DNA of 64,000 nucleotides from Owenia fusiformis (taxonomy: Eukaryota > Annelida > Polychaeta > Sabellida > Oweniidae), in NCBI GenBank assembly GCA_903813345.2, contig CAIIXF020000012.1, positions 24,442,184-24,506,183 of the forward strand, given 5' to 3'. This document shows positions 42,201 through 54,200 of the stretch, piece by piece; the stretch's first letter is position 1; each line of letters starts with the position of its first letter. Both the position numbers and the translations under genes were made by a program. The notes beneath the pieces were generated by a model, which did no database searches, had not been told where the DNA came from, and was given only the letters and a program-made list of their open reading frames with translations.

Positions 42201-45200
42201 GCACTAGAGTAAACTAAACCAGACTCAAAACTGGAAAGTGCAATCAGAGAAGCCAATTATGATTTTGAAAAGAACAGTTAGTTCACAAAGAGAAGTCAAA
42301 GCATCAACATGTAAATATTATGTGAAGATATAAAATAAGAAATAAGAACATAACGTTGTTCAAATGAACCAAGAACCAAATAAGAGACTGAAATAAGCGA
42401 CAACTATCAGACCTAGCGAGAGCATCAAAGGGGCCCCTCGTCATAACGTCCAGAACCCAAGATAGGCGTCGACAAGGTAGTATATAACAAGATAATAACA
42501 ACATTACATGAATAAAGTTCTTTGTCTTGAGTTCACATCAAAGTCTCTAGCTCTTCATGGAATTTTCCTAACAAAATAGCAATTATATTACCTCGTCCTT
42601 AGTATTGCTTGTGTAGCGCTTGAAGCGTGGTTCTTGTCGTTTGCCGCCACCATGTAATGTTGTGTATTGTGGACACAAAGTTGGCAAAGGAAGAGTAACA
42701 CTAAAACCAAGTGCTATAGAAGCTATACAGAAGTTTGAAAGACCAGAAACAAAGTCCTTACTCAAGACATACCTGGGAATGACAGGATACTATAGACGCT
42801 TTGTTGAAGATTATGCTACAAAGGCCTACCCTTTAACAGAACTGACAAGAAGACAGATTCCTAAGAAGATACCATGGGATGACAAAGCAGAACATTCATT
42901 CCAAATTCTGAAGAAAGAGTTGTGTGAACACCCTATCCTAAGAACACCAGACTTCAACTTGCAATTCATTGTAATGACAGATGCATCTGACTATGGTATA
43001 AGTGGAATCTTATGTCAAACATTTGATGATGGAGAACATCCTGTGATATACCTTAGCAGAAAGATGATGCCAAGAGAACGGAACTATGCTGTTATTGAAA
43101 AGGAATGCCTCGCAATGAAATGGGCCATTGAACAGCTGAGCTATTACCTGTTAGGAAGGGAATTTGTAGTTGTTACAGATCACAACCCTCTTGTTTGGTG
43201 GAAGAACATGAAAAACACTAACCCTAGACTCATGAGATGGTCTTTGTCACTGCAACAATACAGATTTACAGTGATACACAGGCTAGGTCGATACAACCAA
43301 AATGCAGATGCTTTATCACGATTATGAATTTATTAAAACAGACATTAGTGAGAATAAAAGAAGTAGACATGAGGAAGAGTATCATTCTATGCATTTAAAG
43401 ACATTACACAATTGTAAAAAGTGCATAATTGAGGACATTTGAAGTTTGAAGAAGTGATCCTTAATAAGGGGAAGTTTTAATTTTTGGGAAAAGCAATCCC
43501 TGAGAATTAGTTTATTGGACAATTTTTAACTTTTTGGGGACAATCCATCCCTTAATGAAGAAAGTCATATCAGATGTGACTGTTTTATGGAAAAAGATAG
43601 AAAAAGACCAAAAACAGTCAAAAGAAAGGGGGAAGATGTAATGTATATGGAACTAAAAGTTTTAAAGTTGATCAAAAGATGGCACTAGAGTAAACTAAAC
43701 CAGACTCAAAACTGGAAAGTGCAATCAGAGAAGCCAATTATGATTTTGAAAAGAACAGTTAGTTCACAAAGAGAAGTCAAAGCATCAACATGTAAATATT
43801 ATGTGAAGATATAAAATAAGAAATAAGAACATAACGTTGTTCAAATGAACCAAGAACCAAATAAGAGACTGAAATAAGCGACAACTATCAGACCTAGCGA
43901 GAGCATCAAAGGGGCCCCTCGTCATAACGTCCAGAACCCAAGATAGGCGTCGACAAGGTAGTATATAACAAGATAATAACAACATTACAGGTGTCCACTG
44001 GGGAGGGTGATGGGAACACAGCAGCTCAGAACACCAATGATTTTTTTATGAGGTGTTCTGTAGCTTGACTGGGGTCTAGTCATAGCTCAGTACACCAATG
44101 ATTGTTTTATGAGGTGTTCTGTAGCTTGACTGGGATCTAGTCATAGCTCAGTACACCAATGATTGTTTTATGAGGTGTTCTGTAGCTTGACTGGGATCTA
44201 GTCATAGCTCAGTACACCAATGATTGTTTTATGAGGTGTTCTGTAGCTTGACTGGGGTCTAGTCATAGCTCGTGTTCCCATGTCTGGGATTTGGGTGTCC
44301 ATGGGAACATTTTGTCCATGGGGGAAGGTGATTTACAGGGAGGGTCAAATTGGGTAAAGAGGTAGTTTGGGAGAGTTGTCCAAGGAAGGATGTGACCTAT
44401 ATGAACAGCTCTCCAAAATTACTCCTGAAGCCAATGACCCAAACCCTGTAAGTCACCATCTTCCAATGGCAGGGAAAGGGGGAGAGGGACAGGGGGGGAT
44501 GAGTCCCCCCATCTCCCTCCCCCTGTCTCCCTTTCTCTCAGGGAAAAGGGGAGGGGGATAGGGGGGAGGGGGATAGGGGGGGGGAGGGTGATAGGGGGGA
44601 GGGGAATAGGGGGGAGGGGGATAGGGGGGAGGGGGATAGGGGGGAGGGGGATAGGGGGGAGGGGATAAGGGGAGGGGATAGGGGGAGGGGATAGGGGAGA
44701 GGGGGGGGAAAGGGGGAGTGGGGGAGTGGGAGGGGGAGGGGGAAAAGGGGAGTGGGAGGGTAAAAAGGGGGAGTGGGGGGAGGGAAAAAGGGGGGAGGGA
44801 AAAAGGGGGGTGGGAGGGAAAAAGGGGGGTGGGGGAGGGAAAAAGGGGGATTGGGAGGGAAAAAGGGGGAGTGAGAGGGAAAAGGGGGAGTGGGAGGGAA
44901 AAGGGGGAGTGGGAGGGAAAAGGGGGAGTGGGAGGGAAAGGGGGAGAGTGAGAGGGAAAAAGGGGGAGTGGGAGGGAAAAGGGGGAGTGGAGGGAAAAAG
45001 GAGGAGTGGGAGGGAAAAAGGGGGAGTGGGAGGGAAAAAGGGGGAGTGGGAGGGAAAGGGGGAGAGTGAGAGGGAAAAAAGGGGGAGTGGGAGGGAAAAC
45101 GGGGGAGTGGGAGGGAAAAAGGGGGAGTGAGAGGGAAAAAGGGGGAGTGGGAGGGAAAAGGGGGAGTGGTAGGGAAAAAGGGGGAGAGTGAGAGGGAAAA

Positions 45201-48200
45201 AGGGGGAGTGGGAGGGAAAAAGGAGGAGAGGTAGGGAAAAAGGGGGAGTGGGAGGGAAAAAGGGGAGTGGGAGGGAAAAAAGGGGGAGTGGGAGGGAAAA
45301 AGGGGGAGTGGGAGGGAAAAAGGGGGAGTGGGAGGGAAAAAGGGGGAGTGGGAGGGAAAAAGGGGGAGTGGGAGGGAAAAAGGGGGAGTGGGAGGGAAAG
45401 GGGAGAGTGAGAGGGAAAAAGGGGGAGTGGGAAGGAAAAAGGGGGAGTGGGAAGGAAAAAGGGGGAGTGGGAGGGAAAAAGGGGGAGTGAGAGGGAAAAA
45501 GGGGGAGTGGGAGGGAAAGGGGGGAGTGAGAGGGGATAGGGGGAGTGAGAGGTGGGAGTGGAAAAGGGGAAAGGGGGAGTGAAAGGGGGGAGTGGAAAGG
45601 GGGAGTGGAAAGGGGAGAGTGAAAGGGGAGAGTGAAAGGGGGAGTGGCAAGGGGGGACTGAAAGGGGGAGTGGAAAGGGGGGAGTGAAAGGGGGGAGTGG
45701 AAAGGGGGGAGTGAAAGGGGGAGGAGATGGGTAGGCCGCCTACTACCCAAAAGTGTCATTAGACAGTGGGCCATGCTTAAAGTAGTCACCTACCAAATAT
45801 GAACAAAATCGCTCCACTCCTTTTCAAGTTACAGCAAAAATCGTAAAATATTTATATTTCTAGCTTAATCAATATCCTATATAACTTTTTTACATTCAAA
45901 ACATATTGCTATTATTGTTTTATATGCAGTACTTAAATTACTGTAAAATTGGCACTAAAATGGCCGCCATTTTTAAATGAACGGCCATTTTGAAAATTGG
46001 ATTTTTGAGCAGAACTTTTACCTACATTTGGTATATGTGTACAAAGTATGAACAAAATCGGGCCAATGGTATTTGAGTTATTGCCCAGACAGACCGACAG
46101 ACGGACGGATGTACAGACGGACTGAGGCATTCCCTATATCCCTCCAAACTTCGTTCGATGGGATAATTAGAAATACAATTAATTGAATATTATGATATCT
46201 GCAAAATAGATTCTTTTAACAAAATGTTCAGCTTATTATGGGACAGATATTCTGCTTGAAAGATGTTCTGATGTTTCACCCTTAATGTTTGGATGTTGGT
46301 TGTACATACCTTGTTTGAGCCTGTGCTAGTGTGTTGATGACTACAGATTTGCCACCACCTGTAGGTCCAACAATCATTGTAGTGTGCCTGGTTAACATGG
46401 TCTCATACATCTGGACAACTTTGTCAGCCTGCAAGAAATATAACAGTTTATGAACAACAACTTAATACAATGCTAGCTGCAGGGAAAATTCAATAGCCAT
46501 ATGTGCTCTTAGGATTAATGGCTTAAAGTTCAGAGCAAATGCATGCCTATCAAACAATAAATATAATCTATGAAGAAAAAGAAAAGAAATCAAATGGCTT
46601 TTAATGAGTAAATAAAAATGTGGAAAATCTATTTTCATCATGTTATTTTAGAACTGAGAGACACTCTGTTCATAGCATAATTTCTTCTCTTTAACCTACT
46701 GCAATTCCACTCTTCACCCAGGGGCTGTGATATTTCATTTTTGTAAACTCTCTTTTACAAACTTCTTGCAACCTTACCTGTATGTCAAGCAGTATATAGT
46801 TGTTATCTGACAGGACACCCTCTACAGCATCATTGAAGTTAGGGTAGCGTACCCTGGGGCAGTCAAGCCCTGGGAATAAGTCCTGGATCAGACCCAGGAA
46901 GAGGGGCACATCCTCAAATACAAACTTAGGAAGGTTCATGTCTCTCAAGGCTCTCATCAGGACAACATCCTACAACATCAAGTCATTATTTAAACATTCA
47001 GGCCCGTAGCCAGGATTTCCCAAGGGGGGTTCACTTTTTGACAATTTTGGTCCAAAAATGGCCAAAATCACTTAAAAAGTGCTCAGCATGGTGTAAACTG
47101 CATGATTCTGAAAGAATTTTTGGCCAGGGGGGGGGGGGTTTGCCTGAACCCATTGAACTCCCCCTTGCTACGGGCCTGATATTTTTATTGCATACACATT
47201 ACATTCTTTACAATTGCTTTACTAAATAGAATACTGAAATATTTTGTCAAAGACTTGTTAAATAAAGGCATATGACATTGTAATAACTAATGACCAATAC
47301 TCTCGAGGAGTACAGTGAAACACTTTAAATCTGTGGCACATACTTTTTACGAAAATTCCATTTGTGACATATCTGCGAAACCTTGAATTCGAGTATGCAT
47401 ACATGCATGTAGGACATGTATGATGCTCCCCGTGAAAAAGGCAAAAAAATAGTACTTGATTAAGACTTAATTTAGTATGACATTGTATGCTAAACTAACC
47501 TCTGCAAGGTCGGGAGAACCTCTCTTCAGTTCTCCTGCCATGACAAGCACAGATTTCAATGCACGTAGACCAAAGTCATAATGATATTGCTTGGAGAGCT
47601 GTTCCTTGGCCAGCTTGTACAACACTGTCATCTTCTTGGCTAGAACCTAAAAGATATAAAGTTGCAAACATTGTACATGTATATTCTCCAGCCATGACCA
47701 GCACAGATTTCAATGCACGAAGACCAAAGTCATAATGATATTGCTTGGAGAGCTGTTCCTTGGCCAGCTTGTACAACACTGTCATCTTCTTGGCTAGAAC
47801 CTATAACATGAAGTTGCAAACTTTGTTAAAAGGTAACAAATTTCGATATTTCAATTTACTAGACTATAATTCTTTTACATCAATGCTATTGCATCATACA
47901 AGCTAATTAATTTGAACATGCAAAACCCTTTTTGGCTCAAGTTCTAGCTAGAATAGTTGTTTATTTGTTGAAAGTTCATTTTCAGTATTATAAACATACT
48001 GTTTATAATGTGTTTTGTTTTATTTATTTTCTGTTATTGCCCTTTATCTTTTCTCATTTCAAAGATTCTCTTACCTTTGCCATAAGGAAACCTTCAGAGA
48101 ACAACATTATTTCACAGATCTGTTGCAAGTCAGGCACGATTACAACTACAGGGCGGAACAGCGCCTTAACGGATTCTGGGAGTTCAGTTCTTCCAGCATA

Positions 48201-51200
48201 CCCAGGGTTCATAGTGATAAATACACCCACTCTGTTGTCCATACCAATCTCTTGGCCTTCAAACTGAAATATGCATGGAGGAAAAAATTAACACAATTTC
48301 AGCACGTGAGTTAATGGGAGACAATAAAATTGTCCAAAAAAAGGCCAAAAAATGTTAACATTTTGAGATGTTCGGATTAGTGAGGTCTTCAGATATTGAG
48401 TTACTGTACACCAGATGTGAGCAGGTGTAATTTTAATTTTTTTACCATTTAATATCCAAAGTTTGTCAAAGTGATATAATATCTACATACAAAGTTTCAT
48501 TAAAAAGTGGTTTCAGAAAATCAACTTTGAAATTGTGAATATCTGAACTTGATAATGTTTGATCAATTTTTGATGTTTTTTGTATATAATGTTGCCAATA
48601 GAAGTTAATTGATTCTCTTACGTTAGTCATATAAATCCGACCATCGTATGCTTTATTTGTCATTATTTTTTGATAATTTGGATATTTATTTTTTGTTATT
48701 TTCTTGCATACTAGGGTCGTACACACTTCCCGGTTGTAAATTGAGGGAAATGCTTTCCTGGCCTGTTTAGGCAACCAAAATCACACAAATTATGTATTAG
48801 AATATGCTCTTCATCGATAATGTATTTAATCCTACCTTACACACGTCAAACGCTTGATAATTGAAGAAGTATAAGAATTTTTCTGGAAAATTTTTTTTTC
48901 CCCATGTGTAGATGCATTCTGGGTAATGATTGTGTAAAAGTAAAACTCTAGGTGAAGCGAAAAACGAAATTACAATAAATAACAGCAGCCATATTGAGAT
49001 CGAGATTTCAACTCGAAAGTTTATCATCGTCTTATGACAATTGAATCGCCTTCTCAGACACCAAGGAGGGTGAAGAAACCGAAAACAGATATGTTGGTAA
49101 TAAATAATTACGATTTCGTTTTGGTTGCATGGTTTCACATTTAGACAGTATTCAGTGACCTTGAGTGACCTTCAGAACCATATTGGAAATTGGTTCAAAC
49201 ATATACGAAAATGATTACATTTCTTCAATTATCAAGTACTTCCTGTGTTTAAGGTAAGAGTTAATACATTCTAGTTGAAGCATTGGATCCATTATCTTAT
49301 CTGTGTAACTTTTGTTGAGCATAGAGGGCAGAAAAGCATTTACCGCAATATACAGGGCTTAATATCCTCGACGCAAATGTTGAAAACAAAAATAAAAAAC
49401 AAATATCCAAATCGTCAAAAAGAAACGTGAAACAACAACATTAAGTCGAGTTCACTTGACTATCTTACGTGAAATCTCTTCAGGTTCATTATTAAAGCAT
49501 TCTGCATCGTCTTCAGCTGGGTCGAGATGACACTGAGCACAGAGACATCTATCCTGTTAAACTCATCAAAGCACCCCCAAGCTCCACACTGGCAGAGACC
49601 AGACAATATTTTACCCACTGCCTTGTAATCCATACCTATGATACAGACATGCATAAATAAAGTTAGTAATGTGGTCAGGTTAAACAAACTGAATATTTCT
49701 GTCACTCTCAAACTGTGTGTGACAAACACTCTCATCTCTACAGTTATGTGAAAGCTATTAGGCTGAAAAGTTATGTGAAAAGGCTGAAAATGACACTTTT
49801 TAACAAATGATATGGAGTTTGGAAGGCATTCGATACAGAAAACACAAGTTTTAGTGTGCTCTAGATTTTCAAAAAATTGTTGCACAAATAAAGATTTAAA
49901 TAAAAAAAAATTAAAGTAAATAGTTCATGACTAAAATGTATAAGCACTTCTGTTTTCTGTTCTAGATAAATTGTCATAGAATACTTTATCGTAAAATCTA
50001 GTGTATATACCTTCTCCACAGTTGGTTACTACACAGAGTAAACCTAGAGCCTTGGCCAGATCTTTGGTGGTTTCTGTCTTGCCTGTACCAGCAGGCCCAG
50101 CTGGGGCCCCTCCTAGCTGCATAGACAGGGCCTAAAATAGATGGTGGAACAATACAAGATAGGGCCTATGCTAATAGATGGTGGAACAATACAAGATAGG
50201 GCCTATGCTAATAGATGGTGGAACAATACAAGATAGGGCCTATGCTAATAGATGGTGGAACAATACAAGATAGGGCCTATGCTAATAGATGGTGGAACAA
50301 TACAAGATAGGGCCTATGCTAATAGATGGTGGAACAATACAAGATAGGGCCTATGCTAATAGATGGTGGAACAATACAAGATAGGGCCTATGCTAATAGA
50401 TGGTGGAACAATACAAGATAGGGCCTAAAATAGATGGTGGAACAATACAAGATAGGGCCTAAAATAGATGGTGGGACAATACAATATAGGGCCTAAAATA
50501 GATGGTGGGACAAAGTAAGACAGGGCTTGCAAATTCATGGCACAATTAAGTAAGACAAATTTTTCAAAATGGCCGCCTACAACCCAAAATGTCATTAGAC
50601 ATTCGGCCATGCTTAAAGTATTCACATACCAAATATGAACAAAATTGCTCAACTACTTTTTTTTGTGTTACAGTAAAAAATGTTAAATAACACACGTAAA
50701 AATGGCGGCCATTTTGAAAAATGGCCGCCTACTACCAAAAATGTCATTAGACATTGTGTCATGCTTAAAGTATTCACATACCAAATATGAACAAAATCGC
50801 TCCACTATTTTTCAAGTTACAGCAAAAATCGTAAAAAGACGTGCAAAGGCAGCCATTTTTCAAGATGGCTGCCATGCATTTCTTCTGTATTTACATTTCT
50901 AGCTTAATCAATGTTCTATATAACTTTTTTACATTTAAAACATATTGTTATTACAGTTTTATATGCAGTACCTAAATAACTGTAAAATTGGTACTAAAAT
51001 GGCCGCCATTTTTAAATGAGCCGCCATTTTGAAAATCCGTTTTCGAGCAGAACTTCTAAACCCATTGGGTATATGTATATAAAATATGAACAAAATCGGG
51101 CAAATGGTATTTGAGTTATTGCCCGGACGGACGGACGGTACGTATGGACGGACGTACGTACGGTACATATGGACGGACGGAGGCGTTCCCTATATCCCTC

Positions 51201-54200
51201 CGAACTTCGTTCGATGGGATAATTAAATCCTGTCTGTAAAGGGAAGAATTGAACCTTCCATTATCTGTAAGAGTCAGACTTGATCCTTCCATTAAGCTCA
51301 TGTACTCATTATATTCACACCCATATCCAAAAGGCAAAATATCACATACCTGTGTCAAAGTAAGGTAGATCCTGTCTGTAAGAGGTGTAATGACTAGCCT
51401 TCCATTGAGCCCCATGTACTCATACCCATACCCAAATGTTCCAGTACATTGTCTCACTATCAACTCATCTGGTTCCTTATCCCAGTAAAACCTCAGCTGA
51501 CTCTCCCATTCAAACTCCTTAGCATCCATAATACTGAAATACAATGAGATCTTGAAATACTTTTGAGATTTTTAAAGACATTGAACCATATGTATCAATC
51601 AAAATTTAGGAAATACAGGCAGAATATTTTCTGCATGTTAATTATTGAACAACTTTTCTCAACTTTAAAGAAAAAAGAACCCTCTCAACTCTGTGAATAA
51701 ATCTTCACATCAAAAGCACATCGTGGTAAGCCACACCCTCTCCATCTCTATCCTTCTGGATAGGCCGTATCTGCGATGCAACAGAGAGAGATGCTATGAG
51801 TATCAGAATGTCAAAAGCATACAAAAAAGAAAACTTCTCTGATAGGTAAAATGTTTAATAGAAACCTACCTGTCTCTAACAAAGCCATCAATGATGTCCC
51901 TGGCATGTACATCTATGATCAACACACTGTTGAACTTGGCACGATCATTCTTTGATAAAGGACTCCTCACCTGAAATATAACATCAGAATTATATTGGAG
52001 ATTCTTGCTTTGCTGATTGGTCAAAATACATCACATGACCAAACATTTGATTAAAAACAACTTCCAAATTATTTCAAAAATTATGAATTTAAAAACATTT
52101 TCAAACAATTATGAAGAAGATAAGAAATTATTCTTGAGAGTTATTTACTGAATAAACAATCAGATAATAAATGCATATTAGAACAATCTAGAAGTCATCA
52201 CATGTAAAATGATGCTCCTAATATTGTATTATTGAGAACAAGGCATATAAATATGCAAAATGCCATTTGTTACAGACACCGAACGTCAAACACCAACCAC
52301 TGACCACCATGCACAAAAAAGTTGGAGACAAAACAAAAAAATCAACTGGCTGCTTACCTGCACTACAAGGTCATCTATCTGTTTATGAAGTTTCTTGGCA
52401 TAATCTTTGAGAGCTGTCTTGTTTCCTTTCTTCACTTTTCTGAAGACATCCTCCACCTCCCAAGTCCACCAGACCTGATTGGCTGCTAGACATATCATAC
52501 CTTGGTACTGCAGCATCCAGTCAACCCTAGAAACAAGAACCAGTATATGTATCATCATTTTGGTTTCTATAGCAACCATAAAATTTTCAGTATTTTTAGA
52601 TGTACTTTTAAATTAACGAAACAGAAATGAGAATTAGCAAAAAAAATCATGAACCAGTGTATATCATCATCTTGGTTACCATATCAACCATTAAACTTTA
52701 AGTTGTGGATTTATTTTAATGAAACCTTGGAAAGGAATTGGGAAATAAGGTAGGGGCATATACTATACCTATTAAAATATAAACAAGATTGTTATCTATT
52801 AAGATAGCCATGACATTTTTAAAAAACCCTATTATATTCCACATAATCAATTATATTTACGCAATCTACCTCGACTCCACATTTTTGAATTATAAATGAA
52901 GTAGCCCTACATACTCAAACCCACCTTGTTACTCCATTAGCACAATATGTGAAGATTCCCTCCTTTGTTATAAGCCTATTAGATTTCCTCATCTCATCTA
53001 AGATCTCTGTCATCCAGTCCTCGACACGACCCTCTGCAGTAATATTAGTACGGAATTCCATGGTTTCTCCTTCACTTGAGACCATAGCAGTCGCTAGAGT
53101 CTCGTTGTTGTTGCCTTTTTGGAATTTCAGAGAAGCTATATTGTCGTACATCTGGAATATAGGCAATAAAGAGTTAATGTGTTAAATGAATTAACTTCAG
53201 GCATTGAAGGATGGTACATGTACTAAATCTAAGGGCATTGAAAGGCCCATATTCTAAATCTTAGGCATTGAAAGTCACATATTCTAAATCTTAGCCATTG
53301 AAAGGCGCATGTATTAAATCTTAGACATTGAAGAGTTAATGCATAATGAATTAAATCTTAGGCATTCAAAGACCAATGTAAAATCCAAGGCATTGTATTT
53401 CATTTTAAATTGAATCTTAAGGATTGAAAGAGTTAATGTATCAATAGTAATATAGGTGTCTGCACTCTGCATAGGTATGGTAGTCAATGTGATATCTAAC
53501 TTCAACACAACAAATCTAGTCATGGAAGTGTTAAAACATTGAGATTGAATGGAACTGCTTGCACAAATTAAAAATAACAAAGAAATAAAATATAAATCTG
53601 AGTAATATCATAGCAACTTAAAATTCACACCAGGACCTACCTTAATCATATGTTCTTGCACACACTCAGGGTCACTACTTCCCAGAATACTCAGCAACTC
53701 ATCATCAGAGATAAAGAAGAATCTTGGGAAGGCATTTCTTTTAGAGTCTAAGTAGTCATTGAGTGACTTTTGGCACTTTTCTAAACCAAGAGATAAGTTC
53801 TCTAGGTCTGAGAGTCTATTTTGTACATGACATGCGTGTTTGATATTGGGGTTTTTGTGTGTGTCTGTCATAATCTGCAAAAAAAGAAACATCGAAATAT
53901 TAGCAGATATATGCCGTATGAGATAAGTTTTCTAGGTCTGAGAGTCTGTTTTGTCAATCAATGTTATCAATAGAGTTTAGGAAATATACAACAATGATGT
54001 TTTAAGATCTAATCATGGAATTCATAGCTGTTTTTTTCACACCATATGGCTTCTATTCTAACAGCATTGAATAGTATTCTTTCAGTGATTATTAAAAACA
54101 ATTATACAAAATGTTCAAAAACCATAAACAGTCACAACGTAAAACACCTTTCTTCATAATTAAACAACTGTACTCCTGGACTTACCTTCATAATCATATC

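Larger units (their letters stand above)
42156..43989 (+). mobile_element. Internally deleted Ty3/Gypsy LTR retrotransposon
   Basis: Two 353-bp LTRs (42156-42508 and 43637-43989) begin TGTAATGT and end ACATTACA and look identical across the regions compared; 5-bp duplication GGTGT flanks the element. A polypurine tract (AAAGAAAGGGGGAAGA) precedes the 3' LTR. Between the LTRs only 1,128 bp remain, with the RT tail and RNase H. Gag, protease, most RT and integrase are missing, so it depends on other elements. Near-identical LTRs mean a recent insertion. It lies antisense to DNAH10. Confidence 0.92.
39231..46309. other. Large repeat-filled intron e24-e25
   Basis: 7,079 bp between the AAA2 P-loop exon and the next AAA2 exon. 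From left to right: GGCC-type element split by a 1.6 kb DNA element, unassigned AT-rich DNA, one 61-bp unit, a Ty3/Gypsy LTR element, the 61-bp array, a polypurine tract and a truncated GGCC-type copy. Confidence 0.9.

Noticed and set aside
42304-42504. Identical 66-codon frames on the minus strand at 42304-42504 and 43785-43985
   Set aside because: They lie in the two LTRs and are identical because the LTRs are; no protein similarity.
44419-45789. Long proline/serine-rich open frames (over 450 and 370 codons) on the minus strand and glycine-rich frames on the plus strand
   Set aside because: They run across the polypurine minisatellite; such composition has almost no stop codons in any frame. 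No domain, start context or splice support.
47691-47800. The upstream copy of exon e22 as a real additional exon
   Set aside because: It has an acceptor but no donor in a suitable place, and reading on shifts frame against e22; including it would break the protein.
50126-50527. CRISPR-like array of 37-bp units
   Set aside because: The units are directly adjacent with no unique spacers, and the host is a eukaryotic intron; it is an ordinary tandem repeat.
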